Positions 17,401 to 27,645 are shown, numbered from the stretch's first letter. The stretch is 64,000 nucleotides of DNA from Thalassomonas sp. M1454 (GCF_007097525.1 NZ_VKDD01000002.1:1335994-1399993); one strand, 5' to 3'. A program made the numbers and translations. Notes: generated by a model not told the origin, from the letters alone.

Positions 17401-18186
17401 TTAGAATTCTTCTAATAAATCATCAATTTCATCTTCTTCTTCTTGGTCAATTACAACCGGCGGATTGCCATCATAAACTCGATATTCGATATTTTGAAAA
17501 TAAGCATTTTTGACAAATTCATATGGGTCTAATGACTCATTAAGCAAAGCCTCTTGATCGCCTAAATTGCCTCTAACTTCTAAAGCTATAACTAGCCTTC
17601 TAGCTACATTAGGCCAAAAATCAATGATAGCTAATGGCCAATAATAACCATCAACAAAATCACCCGCTTCATCTCTAACTGAACTTGGGCCAAGTGCAGG
17701 TAACATTAAATATGGTCCATCTCCCACACCGTAATAACCAAGTACTTCACCAAACTCTTCTTCTTCTCTAACTAAGCCTGCATGCTGAGCAATATCAAAC
17801 CAACCAAGTAAACCGACAGTACTGTTTAGTACAAATCGCCCTGTTGCTTTTGCTGCTCGTTGAAACTTAAATTGCAGTAAGTTGTTCACCACAGTAAAAG
17901 GTTCATTTAGGTTTAATGCTAAGTTATACACACCTGAACGAATTGGTGAAGGTACATATTCAACATAGGAAGTTGCTACTGGTTTAAATACATATTTGTC
18001 CAAATATTCCCAGTTAAATGTCCATAACGAGCGGTTAATCGACTCTAGTGGATCGCGAGGGTCACTTTCTTGTTGTTGGGTTTCATTGCTTGCTTGGCTT
18101 TCACTTTGCTCAGTCGATGAACACGCGCTAAGAAGAAAAATGGAGATAAATAATGCAAAGCTGGTAAGCTTTAAATTGGAAAACAT
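17401..18186 (-). CDS. mlaA: Outer-membrane lipid asymmetry lipoprotein MlaA (VacJ)
   Basis: MlaA removes mislocalised phospholipids from the outer leaflet and passes them to MlaC. The ATG at 18186 is preferred over an in-frame TTG three codons upstream. The protein is 261 residues with lipobox LSAC and SST after the Cys. The VacJ core runs from DPRDPLESINRSLWTFNWEY through NLNEPFTVVNNLLQF and GLLGWFDIAQHAGL to GPYLMLPALGPSSVRDEAGDFVD. The C-terminus is acidic (EEEDEIDDLLEEF). It follows flrC by about 160 bases. The rest of the mla pathway is not in the window. Confidence 0.95.
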   Translation of the reverse strand: MFSNLKLTSFALFISIFLLSACSSTEQSESQASNETQQQESDPRDPLESINRSLWTFNWEYLDKYVFKPVATSYVEYVPSPIRSGVYNLALNLNEPFTVVNNLLQFKFQRAAKATGRFVLNSTVGLLGWFDIAQHAGLVREEEEFGEVLGYYGVGDGPYLMLPALGPSSVRDEAGDFVDGYYWPLAIIDFWPNVARRLVIALEVRGNLGDQEALLNESLDPYEFVKNAYFQNIEYRVYDGNPPVVIDQEEEDEIDDLLEEF

Positions 18187-18347
18187 ATAAATCAATCCTC
18201 GAAATATATTATTGTTATTAAAAGAGCCTGAAAGTCTAAATACAAATTAGTTGCCCCGCATCGATACTAGAGCATTTTAAACACCAACAAGACATTAAGA
18301 TAGTGTTACTTTGATGTTAAAACAATATTTACCAACTCTAGATAAGA

Positions 18348-19679
18348 TTAAACAGGTAACTGGATACCGTTCTCGCGCATTTTTGCAAGTTTATACCGTA
18401 ATGTTCTAGCACTTATTCCTAGTCGTTCAGCAACTTCTTTTCGAGAACCATTACATGCTCGTAATGCATCTAATATAATTTGAAACTCTTGCTGCTTTAA
18501 CTCACTCTCTAAATTATCTTCATCATGAGTTATTTGTGTTACTGGCTCTGGGCTATCCATAATAAAGTCTTCGATAAGTAAGTCGTCACTATCAATATCA
18601 GCTCCAGCTTTCATGATCAGAGCTCGCTGAATAACATTATCTAGCTCTCGTACATTACCTGGCCAGCTATAGCTGAGTAACTTATTTTGCGCACTTGCAG
18701 TAAAAGACACTCGCTCAGTTGGACTATGTAGATTAATGATGTGCTCGCTTAAAGGCAAAATATCATCAACTCGTTTACACAGTGGTAGCCAAGTCAGTGG
18801 AAATACATTTAAACGATAAAATAAATCTTCTCTAAAGACACCTTCTGCAACAGCCTGTTTTAAGTCTCTGTTACTCGTAGCTATTACTCGAACGTCTAGC
18901 TTGATGGTTTTTCGGCCACCTAAGCGTTCAACTTCCTTTTCTTGAATAACACGTAAGATTTTAGCTTGCAGACTTAAATCCATCTCGGTGATTTCATCAA
19001 GTAAAATAGTACCACCTTGGGCTTGTTCAAACTTACCAGGACAAGCATTTACCGCACCGGTAAAAGCACCTTTTTCATAACCGAATAAAGTGGCTTCTAA
19101 CATGTTTTCAGGAATTGCAGCGCAGTTAATAGCGACAAAAGTTTGTTCGGCTCGTAGTGATTCGTTATGAATAAATTGCGATAAAACTTCTTTACCGGAG
19201 CCGCTCGGGCCTAAGATCATCACCGAAGCATCTGTTGCAGCTACACGTTTAGCGAGTTTTAATAATTGTTTACTGTGTTCATCGACAGCGATAGGCTGGG
19301 CGCTTACCACTTTTTCAACCGGCATATATTGGCTGATCATGTTAAGCAATACTTCAGGTACAAATGGTTTAGCAATGTAATTACAAGCGCCATCTTTCAT
19401 CGCTTGCACCGCATCGTCGATAGTTGCATATGCGGTCATGATCAACACGGGTAAATCTGGAGAGTTAGCTTTAATATTTTTTAGTAGAGTTAAGCCGCTC
19501 ATATTGCCCATTTGTACATCACTAACCACCATATCTACTTGGTGCTTTTTCAATTGTACTAATGCAGCTTCACCCGAGTCAGCTTCTATACACTCATAGT
19601 CTGATAACATTAAGGTATCAACAACAGCTTCTCTTAAGCCAGGATCATCTTCTACAACTAGGACCACTTGACTGGTCAT
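18348..19679 (-). CDS. flrC: Sigma-54-dependent response regulator FlrC
   Basis: FlrC activates sigma-54 promoters of mid-class flagellar genes after phosphorylation by FlrB. The 443-residue protein has a receiver domain with Asp54 (VVSDVQMGNMSG) and the acidic pocket at 10-12. The AAA+ domain has Walker A GPSGSGKE at 157-164 and an intact GAFTGA loop at 204-209, so it can contact sigma-54. The C-terminal Fis-type helix-turn-helix is RKEVAERLGISARTLRYKLAKMRENG. The receiver closely matches Vibrio FlrC as I recall it. It starts 57 bases after flrB. Usually flrBC is followed by fliE and other flagellar genes, but here mlaA follows. Confidence 0.9.
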   Translation of the reverse strand: MTSQVVLVVEDDPGLREAVVDTLMLSDYECIEADSGEAALVQLKKHQVDMVVSDVQMGNMSGLTLLKNIKANSPDLPVLIMTAYATIDDAVQAMKDGACNYIAKPFVPEVLLNMISQYMPVEKVVSAQPIAVDEHSKQLLKLAKRVAATDASVMILGPSGSGKEVLSQFIHNESLRAEQTFVAINCAAIPENMLEATLFGYEKGAFTGAVNACPGKFEQAQGGTILLDEITEMDLSLQAKILRVIQEKEVERLGGRKTIKLDVRVIATSNRDLKQAVAEGVFREDLFYRLNVFPLTWLPLCKRVDDILPLSEHIINLHSPTERVSFTASAQNKLLSYSWPGNVRELDNVIQRALIMKAGADIDSDDLLIEDFIMDSPEPVTQITHDEDNLESELKQQEFQIILDALRACNGSRKEVAERLGISARTLRYKLAKMRENGIQLPV

Positions 19680-19735
19680 ATATGCCTCTTATTATTATTT
19701 TTATAACACTATATATAAGAAACAAGTGCTATTAA

Positions 19736-20836
19736 TTATTCGGTCGCTTTGGTGTGGAATAAGGGTAATTTAATACAAAACTCTGCACCTTCGCCAGCTT
19801 TACTTACCAAATTTACATCACCATGATGGGCTTTGGCAACAGACTTAACAACCGCTAAGCCTAAACCAGTACCTTGAACTTTTGAAGTGTAAAAAGGTTC
19901 AAATATCTTTTCAGCCTCAATTGCATCAATGCCACAGCCATTATCTTTGATATTGATAAACAAGCTTTCATCATCTGAGTATGCCTTAATAGTGATTTCT
20001 GCGCCATCTTCTATTACTTGTAAAGAATTATGAATTAAATTTTGTAGAGCACCTTCAAGAGCACTTTTATTACCTAATATTTGTAGCTTGTCTTGTTCAA
20101 TCGATAAGTTGATTTGTGCTTTAGCTTCTTCAATTTGCGCTTCAACTCCAGCAATAGCACCTTGTAAAAGCTCATCAACAGGCAAAACGGCAACCACTTG
20201 CTTACCACCACTTTTGGCAAATAACAGCATATCATTTACTTGTTGTTCTAGGTCATGCAAACGTGAAGTTAGCTTATCTTGGAAAACATTTCTTTTTTCA
20301 GGATTTAAGGATTTACTTGCTAAATTAGAGCAGTACAACATTGCTGCAGACAGCGGAGTACGAATTTGATGAGCTAACGTTGATACCATACGGCCAAGTG
20401 CAGATAAACGTTGCATTTGGCTTAGTTTATCTTGCAAGAGTCTTGTTTCAGTTAAGTCGGTAATTAAAATAAGCTGACCCGCTTGCGAGCCAAAAGAAGA
20501 GATATCTAACTTAACTCGGCGGCCATCAATTAAAGAAACCTCATGTCCGTCATCGGCTCTAGGTTTAAATACTTGCTTTATAATATCAATCCAGGCTTGT
20601 TTAACTAAATTAACACCTAATAAGTCAGTAGCAACATTATTGGCTTTAACGACAATACCATCACCGTCAATAATAACCACACCTGCTGGCATAACATCAA
20701 ACAATTGGTTTAATTGATTCGACTCTAATCGCAATAAGTCTAGCTCACCAGGAAATGCCTCGGTAAGTAACTTAATTTCCGTTTGCTTAGTGACTGTTGA
20801 TGAAGTGGGATCATTGCCCCCATTAGTCACGCTCAT
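19736..20836 (-). CDS. flrB: Cytoplasmic sensor histidine kinase FlrB
   Basis: FlrB phosphorylates FlrC. The 366-residue protein has no membrane segment, in line with FlrB being soluble. A PAS domain spans about residues 42-130 (FDVMPAGVVIIDGDG). The HisKA motif LAHQIRTPLSAAMLY places the phospho-His at 156. The ATPase domain shows N-box LIHNSLQ, DNGCGID and GTGLGLAVVKSVAKAHHG. It lies about 210 bases after the FlgD-like gene on the same strand. The call as FlrB rests on its pairing with FlrC and on domain order. Confidence 0.88.
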   Translation of the reverse strand: MSVTNGGNDPTSSTVTKQTEIKLLTEAFPGELDLLRLESNQLNQLFDVMPAGVVIIDGDGIVVKANNVATDLLGVNLVKQAWIDIIKQVFKPRADDGHEVSLIDGRRVKLDISSFGSQAGQLILITDLTETRLLQDKLSQMQRLSALGRMVSTLAHQIRTPLSAAMLYCSNLASKSLNPEKRNVFQDKLTSRLHDLEQQVNDMLLFAKSGGKQVVAVLPVDELLQGAIAGVEAQIEEAKAQINLSIEQDKLQILGNKSALEGALQNLIHNSLQVIEDGAEITIKAYSDDESLFINIKDNGCGIDAIEAEKIFEPFYTSKVQGTGLGLAVVKSVAKAHHGDVNLVSKAGEGAEFCIKLPLFHTKATE

Positions 20837-21047
20837 ATTCTACCTCTTCACTATACTAAGTGTGTTTTAACTAGTGTTATTTTATTGACTGTATTTATTC
20901 AGAGCGGTTTTAATATAATTTCAATATTAAACCATCATAGGGTAAATACTCAGCCAGCAAAAGCTTTATATTTTGACGTTTGTGCATATCCGTCATTTTT
21001 TATTACAGCACAATGTAGCCATGTTTTAATAAAACAAAGCCGCATAG

Positions 21048-21737
21048 TTATTCATTTAATAGTTCTACAATTTCAGACAACTTCATTGTTAAGTCATTTT
21101 CAAAATAGAGACGAACATCATCACTACCACTATCAAAAGTGACTCTTATAATTTTATTGTAGGTTAGTGCTTTTAACTCTAATACCCTGCCTTTACATAA
21201 ACACGATACGATGAAACGATATTCGCCTTCAGGAGCAACTTCTCCCGTTCGAGTAATGCCATTCCATTTGAAGCTAACTTCACCAGATAAATTATCACCA
21301 AGAGGAATAATACGAACGATCTCTTCGTCTTCATTTTCAATATAAACAAAAACATGGTGGACGTTATCTAAAATATTTAAGCGACCAGAAGCACTATCAC
21401 CTTCTTCAATATAGAAATAACCATCTTCAACGAGAACGCTGCGGCCAATTAAAGAGCTTGCTTGCAAAGCCTTACTTGAAGAGTTTTCAGGGTGATGGGT
21501 TTCAAACCCTTCGTGGTAGTCGTCAATGCCTTGGCTGATAGAAGATGCTAACAACTGAGAAAATAATTCATCAGTATCCATCTCTTGTTTAATGTTGTTA
21601 TCGACAGGTTTAGGGATCAAATTGGCAAAGAATGCCTGTAGCTCTATTGTTGCCCTTTGAGCAATAGAACTATTTTTAGGTTTTTGAGTTGATACTTCAT
21701 GGCTTCCTGCCACTGTTTTGCTATTTTTATCTTCCAC
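21048..21737 (-). CDS. FlgD-like protein (hook-cap scaffold-like C-terminal domain)
   Basis: FlgD caps the growing flagellar hook. The C-terminal half of this 229-residue protein matches the FlgD pattern: ALQASSLIGRSVLVEDG at about residues 90-106, then a tudor/Ig-like region with ASGRLNILDNVHHVFVYI, LSGEVSFKWNGITRTGEVAPEGEYRF. The N-terminal ~85 residues are divergent and lack the export-signal/hook-binding motif FLxLLVxQLxxQDPxxPM of true FlgD. That could mean a paralogue with another role. It is not in a flgBCDE operon. It leads the flrB-flrC group behind a sigma-54 promoter. The domain assignment is from pattern recognition, not alignment. Confidence 0.65.
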   Translation of the reverse strand: MEDKNSKTVAGSHEVSTQKPKNSSIAQRATIELQAFFANLIPKPVDNNIKQEMDTDELFSQLLASSISQGIDDYHEGFETHHPENSSSKALQASSLIGRSVLVEDGYFYIEEGDSASGRLNILDNVHHVFVYIENEDEEIVRIIPLGDNLSGEVSFKWNGITRTGEVAPEGEYRFIVSCLCKGRVLELKALTYNKIIRVTFDSGSDDVRLYFENDLTMKLSEIVELLNE

Positions 21738-22144
21738 TAATAAATTCCAAGCACATTAACTTTAATGTCTATTCAATCCGTCCTTAAGAGCCACTCGTAT
21801 ATACCATACGATTATCAGTTCAATTACTGTTAAGTTATATACTTAAAGCTTGTCATTTACAATGCAATTTTCAAGCCATAAGCACACAGAATTAAGGTTT
21901 AATTTAAGAATAAAATCAATTGCTTATTATTTATACAAAAACACTCTCTTTTTAGCTATTTTAAGCGAAAAAGCACGACTATGTGAGCAAGGCTGAATCA
22001 AAATTTTCTCTCAACAAAAATAAAGTTCATAGCTATTAAAGTTAAAGAGGCAAAGCATTGCCACTTTTACATCACAATTGCCGTTTTGATATTTAATAAA
22101 AATAACTAACTTGTTATAGTTTATGATTATGACCATAAAACTAA
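21738..22144. other. 407-base spacer between the FlgD-like gene and tRNA-Arg
   Basis: Besides the sigma-54 promoter it holds a small hairpin, GGCAA-AGCA-TTGCC, at about 22049-22062, and an AT-rich stretch directly before the tRNA that presumably carries its promoter. I see no gene. Confidence 0.4.
21863..21878 (-). promoter_or_regulatory. Sigma-54 (-24/-12) promoter in front of the FlgD-like gene
   Basis: On the minus strand TGGCTTGAAAATTGCA fits the consensus TGGCACG-N4-TTGCW, with GG and GC separated by the required 10 bases. The predicted start is near 21852, about 115 bases before the ATG at 21737. The flrBC genes downstream are themselves sigma-54 system components, which supports the site. 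Confidence 0.7.
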
Positions 22145-22221
22145 GCGCCTGTAGCTCAGCTGGATAGAGCGACCCCCTCCTAAGGGGTAGGTCACAGGTT
22201 CGACTCCTGTCAGGCGTGCCA
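22145..22221 (+). tRNA. tRNA-Arg (anticodon CCU)
   Basis: The 77-base cloverleaf is complete with encoded CCA. The acceptor stem GCGCCTG/CAGGCGT closes with one G-U pair. The D-stem is GCTC/GAGC, the anticodon stem ACCCC/GGGGT with loop CTCCTAA (anticodon at 22179-22181), and the T-stem ACAGG/CCTGT around TTCGACT. It reads the AGG codon. Confidence 0.95.
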
Positions 22222-22295
22222 GTTCCGAGCAAACTAAAAAGATTATCTAATCCAGTTCTTGTAATAATCGCTTTTCACTTTATTTTATGCGAAAA

Positions 22296-22317
22296 AAAAC
22301 CCGCAAAGCGGGTTTTT
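22296..22317. terminator. Bidirectional terminator between tRNA-Arg and a minus-strand small ORF
   Basis: AAACCCGC-AAA-GCGGGTTT is followed by T on the plus strand and by TTTTTTTT on the minus strand. It can end both the tRNA transcript and the small ORF at 22343-22483. Confidence 0.85.
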
Positions 22318-22342
22318 AAAGATATAAACAATAACTATTTTA

Positions 22343-22483
22343 TTATTCTTGTTGTTCAATAATTTCGTTTAAATCCATATCTTGAGTTGCGTTTGAGCTC
22401 GAAAATATTGCCGACGCTCCTAAAATAAATACAGCATAAAAAACCGTAGTTAACTTTATCTCCCTCAAAGACTTTCTATTCAT
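22343..22483 (-). CDS. Putative 46-residue secreted or membrane peptide
   Basis: The ATG at 22483 has an AAAGG ribosome site 7 bases upstream. The product begins MNRKSLREIKL, then a hydrophobic stretch TTVFYAVFILGASAIF that resembles a signal peptide, a possible cleavage after SSSNA, and a short acidic tail ending NEIIEQQE. A good minus-strand terminator follows 26 bases after the stop. Ribosome site, signal-like segment and terminator together support a real gene. I know of no family for it. Confidence 0.5.
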   Translation of the reverse strand: MNRKSLREIKLTTVFYAVFILGASAIFSSSNATQDMDLNEIIEQQE

Positions 22484-23168
22484 GATAGAACCTTTATTAT
22501 TTTTATTATTATTGGTTGAGCAAAATTAATGTATATTGTTTGACCAATGCTTTCAAGCCCAAAACACATAAAAATATAACATTAGTGCAAAAATATTTAC
22601 TTTTACAATGCATAATGATTTATATTTAAAATAAAAATCAAATAGATACAACTGAGGTATGACCACAACAAGGTAATCATTTCATATAACTAAAAATCCA
22701 GCCTTTTCGATGATTAACTTTCAAATAAGATCAAAAATCTACTCTTTATATAAATTTAAAATATAGAATTAATTAGGTTATGCAGCTGAAAAAAGCAATT
22801 ACATACTTTCTCTTGCTGACTAAACCTGCAACATTTCTCAGAACAAAAATATACAAGAAAATAAACACTTCAAGCTCAATTTATCAATGAAGTCATCCAA
22901 ACCAACAGTTTTTAGATTAGTTAAATAGCATTAAACATAACCCAATTGACAAAACATTAAGTATAAAAATTTAATTGTTAACTGCCCGTTAAAAAAACAA
23001 CATATTTAATTGCAGTAGAGATGAATATAGGTGAAAATATGCGCGTTTTAATCAGCTGTTGACCGATATAATAATTTTTCGCAATTTGGCATATCTAATA
23101 CCCCAAAAATATCGAAAGAATAAAATATTAAATGCTACAATTAGCAAAAAATGAATTAATTTATAAAC
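22484..23168. other. 685-base AT-rich region upstream of epd
   Basis: I find no gene here. A TATAAT at 23067-23072 lies about 95 bases before the epd start but has a poor -35 box at normal spacing, so epd may depend on an activator. The rest is low-complexity A/T sequence. Confidence 0.4.
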
Positions 23169-24182
23169 ATGACAATTAAAATAGCAATAAATGGATTTGG
23201 CCGAATTGGACGTAGTGTATTGCGATCGCTATATGAATCGGGGCGCACCGATGAATTTACCATAGTTGCCATCAATGAATTAGCCAAACCAGAAGGCATT
23301 GCTCATTTATTAAAATATGACACTAACCATGGTCGCTTTGGTTTCAATGTTAGCATTAATAAAAATGCTCTTAGCGTAGACAATGATGTTATTCCCCTAT
23401 TCCATTATAGCGAAATTGATAATTTGCCTTGGCAAAGTTTAGAAGTTGACGTGGTATTGGATTGTACAGGCATTTATCACAATAAAGAGCATGCGTATAA
23501 GCATATTCAGCAAGGCGCTAAAAAAGTACTTTACTCTCAGCCCGCCTTAACCGATGTAGACAATACTATTATCTTTGGCATCAACCATCATACTTTAACT
23601 AAATCTGACCTTATTGTGTCTAATGGTTCATGTACTACCAATTGTATTGTGCCTGTAATTAAAACATTGGATGACGCATTTAGCGTTGAAAGTGGCACGA
23701 TCACAACAATTCACTCATCAATGCACGACCAACAAGTTATTGATGCTTATCATGATGATTTGCGCTTATCTAGAGCAGCGAGTCAATCTATCATTCCTGT
23801 TGATACAAAACTTGCGGCAGGTATAGAGAGAATTTTACCTAAATTTTCAGGTCGTTTTGAAGCAATAGCTGTGCGTGTACCTACGATGAACGTTACAGCA
23901 ATGGATTTAAGCGTTACCTTAAATACAGACGTTGATGTTGAAAGCGTCAATCAAGCAATTATCGATGCAGCGCAAAAGCAACTGACCGGCATATTAGGTT
24001 TTAGTACTGAGCCTTTAGTTTCTAGTGATTTTAATCACGACCCTCGCTCTTCTATTGTTGATGGTAATTCAACAAGGGTAAGCCATAAGCGTTTAGTTAA
24101 ATTACTTGTTTGGTGCGACAACGAATGGGCATTCGCAAATCGAATGTTAGATACCTGTAAAGCGATGCAAATTAACGAATAA
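23169..24182 (+). CDS. epd: Erythrose-4-phosphate dehydrogenase
   Basis: Epd oxidises erythrose-4-phosphate to 4-phosphoerythronate, which feeds pyridoxal phosphate synthesis. The 337-residue protein has the NAD motif [15 protein letters not shown] at its start and the catalytic Cys155 in [10 protein letters not shown]. Epd-like rather than GAPDH-like features include INE (Glu37) instead of IND, and [21 protein letters not shown]. It leads epd-pgk-fba, the standard gammaproteobacterial order. The pdxH gene later in the window acts in the same vitamin B6 pathway. No strong ribosome site precedes the ATG. Confidence 0.9.
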   Translation: MTIKIAINGFGRIGRSVLRSLYESGRTDEFTIVAINELAKPEGIAHLLKYDTNHGRFGFNVSINKNALSVDNDVIPLFHYSEIDNLPWQSLEVDVVLDCTGIYHNKEHAYKHIQQGAKKVLYSQPALTDVDNTIIFGINHHTLTKSDLIVSNGSCTTNCIVPVIKTLDDAFSVESGTITTIHSSMHDQQVIDAYHDDLRLSRAASQSIIPVDTKLAAGIERILPKFSGRFEAIAVRVPTMNVTAMDLSVTLNTDVDVESVNQAIIDAAQKQLTGILGFSTEPLVSSDFNHDPRSSIVDGNSTRVSHKRLVKLLVWCDNEWAFANRMLDTCKAMQINE

Positions 24183-24270
24183 ATACACTAAAGCACAGTC
24201 GGACTACGAAAAATAGTCGATACTAACTTTATAAAAATATTAAAATTCAATTACAAAACGGAGCTACACT

Positions 24271-25452
24271 ATGTCAGTCATTAAAATGACCGAGCTTGAT
24301 CTCACTAACCAACGCGTATTAATCAGAGAAGATTTAAACGTACCAGTTCAAGATGGGAAAATTACTTCTGATGCACGTTTGAAAGCCGCATTGCCAACAA
24401 TCAAGTTGGCATTGGATGCTGGCGCAAAAGTTATGGTTATGTCGCACTTAGGACGTCCTACTGAAGGTGAGTTTAATGCTGAATTTTCAACTCAAGTTGT
24501 AGCTGATTACTTATCTGATGCACTTGGTCAAGAAGTAAGGTTAGTTGATAACTACCTAGATGGTGTTGACGTAGCTGCCGGCGAATTAGTAATGTTTGAA
24601 AATATTCGCTTTAATGTTGGCGAAAAGAAAAACTGCGAACAATTATCACAAAAACTAGCTAATTTATGTGATATATATGTTATGGATGCATTTGGTACTG
24701 CGCACCGAGCTCAAGCAAGTACTCATGGCGTAGCTAAATTTGCTCCCGTTGCCTGTGCTGGTCCTTTATTGGCTGGTGAGCTTGAAGCATTAGGCAAAGC
24801 TTTAGATAATCCAGCTCGACCTATGGTCGCAATTGTAGGTGGTTCGAAAGTATCAACTAAACTTACTGTTTTAGAATCACTAGCAACTATAGTTGACCAA
24901 TTGGTGGTTGGCGGTGGTATTGCTAATACATTTATAGCGGCAAGTGGCCATAACGTTGGTAAATCACTTTATGAAGCTGATTTAATCGATGAGGCCAATC
25001 GTTTAACCTCAAATGCCCAGGCTAATAATGGTGACATTCCAGTACCAACAGATGTAGTTGTTGCAAAGGAGTTTTCTCCAACAGCTGCAGCTACATTAAA
25101 ACCAGTAAATGAAGTTGCTGATGATGAAATGATTTTTGATATTGGACCTGACTCGGCAAAAGCGTTGGCAAATATAATTGAAAATGCAGGTACAATTGTA
25201 TGGAATGGTCCTGTAGGTGTTTTTGAATTTGATCAATTTGGTGAAGGTACTAAAGAAATAGCCTTGGCAATTGCAAACTCGAAAGCATTTTCAATTGCTG
25301 GTGGTGGCGATACTTTAGCTGCGGTAGATAAGTATGATATTGCCGATAAAGTGTCTTATATATCTACCGGTGGAGGTGCTTTCTTAGAGTTTTTAGAAGG
25401 CAAAAAGCTTCCAGCAGTTGCTATACTTGAAGAACGAGCTACAGCTAAGTAA
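24271..25452 (+). CDS. pgk: Phosphoglycerate kinase
   Basis: Pgk interconverts 1,3-bisphosphoglycerate and 3-phosphoglycerate with ADP/ATP. The 393-residue protein is full length, with [11 protein letters not shown], the substrate loop SHLGRPTEG, the hinge/nucleotide motifs [25 protein letters not shown] and [11 protein letters not shown]. The ATG has a GGAG ribosome site. The gene is 88 bases after epd and is followed by fba. Confidence 0.97.
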   Translation: MSVIKMTELDLTNQRVLIREDLNVPVQDGKITSDARLKAALPTIKLALDAGAKVMVMSHLGRPTEGEFNAEFSTQVVADYLSDALGQEVRLVDNYLDGVDVAAGELVMFENIRFNVGEKKNCEQLSQKLANLCDIYVMDAFGTAHRAQASTHGVAKFAPVACAGPLLAGELEALGKALDNPARPMVAIVGGSKVSTKLTVLESLATIVDQLVVGGGIANTFIAASGHNVGKSLYEADLIDEANRLTSNAQANNGDIPVPTDVVVAKEFSPTAAATLKPVNEVADDEMIFDIGPDSAKALANIIENAGTIVWNGPVGVFEFDQFGEGTKEIALAIANSKAFSIAGGGDTLAAVDKYDIADKVSYISTGGGAFLEFLEGKKLPAVAILEERATAK

Positions 25453-25522
25453 ATCATAAAATAATTAATTTAAATTACTGCAGGTTAACCTGCAACTATC
25501 AAGCACAGAAGGAGTGTTGATA

Positions 25523-26587
25523 ATGGCTTTAATTTCTATGCGTCAAATGCTAGATCATGCGGCAGAATTCGAATATGGGATCCCTGCTTTTAACGTAAAT
25601 AATTTGGAGCAAGTACGTGCGATTATGCTTGCCGCTCGTGATACTGATAGCCCTGTTATTTTACAAGCTTCGGCCGGAGCTAGAAAGTACGCTGGTGCGC
25701 CATTCCTTCGCCATTTGATTTTAGCTGCAATTGAAGAATTCCCAGAAATTCCAGTTGTTATGCACCAAGATCACGGCACATCTCCAGCAATATGTCAGCG
25801 TTCTATTCAACTTGGCTTCTCATCGGTGATGATGGATGGCTCTCTGCGTGAAGATGGCAAAACGCCAGCATCTTACGAGTACAATGTCGATGTAACTCGC
25901 CGCACAGTAGAAATGGCTCATGCTTGTGGTGTTAGTGTTGAAGGTGAACTAGGCTGTTTAGGCTCACTTGAAACGGGCATGGCAGGTGAAGAAGATGGTG
26001 TTGGTGCAGAAGGTGTTTTAACTCACGATCAAATGCTTACCGATCCTGAAGAAGCCGCTGACTTTGTAAATAAAACTCAAGTAGATGCTTTAGCTATTGC
26101 CTGTGGTACATCGCATGGCGCTTACAAATTTACCAGACCTCCAACAGACGATATTTTAGATATTGAACGTATCAAAGCTATTCACAACCGCATTCCTAAT
26201 ACTCACCTAGTAATGCACGGCTCGTCATCAGTACCTCAAGACTGGTTATCTGTTATTAATGAGTTTGGTGGAGCGATCCCTGAAACTTACGGAGTACCAG
26301 TTAAACAAATTCAAGAAGGTATAAAAAATGGTGTACGTAAAGTTAATATCGATACTGACTTACGTTTAGCTTCAACAGGTGCTGTTCGTCGATTCTTAGC
26401 TGAAAACCCAGCTGAATTTGATCCTCGTAAATACCTACAAAAAACAACTGATGCTATGTATGAGATATGTAAAGCTCGTTATGAAGCATTTAATACTGCA
26501 GGTCATGCAAGTAAAATCAAATGTGTGTCATTAGATACAATGTATCAAAGATATATTAATGGTGAGTTGAACGCTTTAATAAAGTAA
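25523..26587 (+). CDS. fba: Fructose-bisphosphate aldolase, class II
   Basis: This zinc-dependent aldolase cleaves or makes fructose-1,6-bisphosphate. The ATG at 25523 follows GAAGGAG by 8 bases. The in-frame GTG at 25514 overlaps the ribosome site and is rejected. The 354-residue protein is of the Calvin-cycle-type class II branch common in marine gammaproteobacteria: [24 protein letters not shown] with zinc His residues, [18 protein letters not shown], and GSSSVPQDW. It ends the epd-pgk-fba operon. Confidence 0.96.
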   Translation: MALISMRQMLDHAAEFEYGIPAFNVNNLEQVRAIMLAARDTDSPVILQASAGARKYAGAPFLRHLILAAIEEFPEIPVVMHQDHGTSPAICQRSIQLGFSSVMMDGSLREDGKTPASYEYNVDVTRRTVEMAHACGVSVEGELGCLGSLETGMAGEEDGVGAEGVLTHDQMLTDPEEAADFVNKTQVDALAIACGTSHGAYKFTRPPTDDILDIERIKAIHNRIPNTHLVMHGSSSVPQDWLSVINEFGGAIPETYGVPVKQIQEGIKNGVRKVNIDTDLRLASTGAVRRFLAENPAEFDPRKYLQKTTDAMYEICKARYEAFNTAGHASKIKCVSLDTMYQRYINGELNALIK

Positions 26588-26615
26588 TTCAATAACTTAC
26601 ATATTAATCATCAAT

Positions 26616-26640
26616 AAAGGGCTTTTTAAGCCCTTTTTTT
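26616..26640 (+). terminator. Terminator of the epd-pgk-fba operon
   Basis: AAAGGGC and GCCCTTT form a stem with a TTTTTAA-type loop, followed by a run of T. Confidence 0.9.
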
Positions 26641-26751
26641 GTAAAATCATGTTAATATTTCGCTCCAATTAGTGACTTTCATTGCTAAGTAAAAATTAAA
26701 ATAATATAAGTTGGGCAAAAATAGATCGACGATGTTGATTTAAGTATTAAT

Positions 26752-27645
26752 ATGAAAAGAATAATTATTATTAGTTTAATGGCGGTATCTCCTAATATTT
26801 TTGCCGCTCAAGAAACATCAAATGCAGAAGCAATTGAAGCTATTTTAACTTCCTTGAATCCGCCTCCAGAAATAGATTGTTATCATTTTACTGATGAAGT
26901 TCCACCAGAAGAGTTTATTGGTTTTCCCGAATGTGACATAACTCCATCAACCATTTCAGGCTCAGTAGAGGTGGGCGCATTTTTTAATACTGGTGATAAT
27001 GATTATGCCATCGCTAAAGCTAAGTCTGATTTGGTTCACGATATTGGTAAGCTAAGTACTAATTGGATTGTTGATTTATTCGGCCGTCGTGCAGAAAAAG
27101 AAAATGCAGAGACAGGTAAAAAAGAGTATGAAACAACAGATCAGAAATGGGCTACGTCGCTACAGAGCAATTACACCTTAGAAGAAGGCGGTAAAAACTA
27201 TGTATTTGCTTATGGTTCATATGAAACCAATAGATTTAACGGATTTGATTACCAAGCCTCAGTTGCGGGCGGTTGGGGTCGTCGTTGGTATGAGACTGAA
27301 AATGCCTACTTTGATGCGGAAATGGGGCCTGGTTATAAAATTGATGAAATAGCAGAAACAGAATTTCACAATAATGAAACTCAAAAATCTACAATCATTC
27401 GTGCAGCGGCAACTTACGAGCGCAAGCTTTTTGAAACCATGGAATTTAAACAAACGTTAAGTGCTGAATATGCGCCAAAATCGGGCGATAATAGTAAATA
27501 TAAATCAGTTTCATCAATCACAACAAAGCTTATTGAGTCACTGGCGTTAAAGTTTGCTTTTTCTGTCGACCACAATACAGAGGTTGAGAGTAATATCTCT
27601 AATACCAGAACAGAAACCTCTCTAACTCTAGTATTTAGCATTTAG
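26752..27645 (+). CDS. DUF481-family outer-membrane beta-barrel protein
   Basis: The 297-residue protein has a signal peptide ending near NIFAAQ. From about residue 65 it shows the DUF481/YdiY pattern of alternating strands: ISGSVEVGAFFNTGDNDYAIAK, then strands such as YVFAYGSYETNRFNGFDYQ, WGRRWYETENAYFDAEMGPGYK, and a final aromatic-rich strand ending TETSLTLVFSI that looks like an outer-membrane assembly signal. The N-terminal part carries a CYHF...FPEC cysteine pair. The ligand and role are unknown. The stop codon lies in a 28-bp palindrome. Confidence 0.75.
   Translation: MKRIIIISLMAVSPNIFAAQETSNAEAIEAILTSLNPPPEIDCYHFTDEVPPEEFIGFPECDITPSTISGSVEVGAFFNTGDNDYAIAKAKSDLVHDIGKLSTNWIVDLFGRRAEKENAETGKKEYETTDQKWATSLQSNYTLEEGGKNYVFAYGSYETNRFNGFDYQASVAGGWGRRWYETENAYFDAEMGPGYKIDEIAETEFHNNETQKSTIIRAAATYERKLFETMEFKQTLSAEYAPKSGDNSKYKSVSSITTKLIESLALKFAFSVDHNTEVESNISNTRTETSLTLVFSI

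Noticed and set aside
20885-21142. 85-codon plus-strand frame between flrB and the FlgD-like gene
   Set aside because: It overlaps the end of the FlgD-like gene, has no ribosome site and is His/Phe-rich without a pattern.
22011-22232. 73-codon frame on the minus strand across the tRNA
   Set aside because: It is an antisense reading of tRNA-Arg(CCU), a well-known false ORF type.
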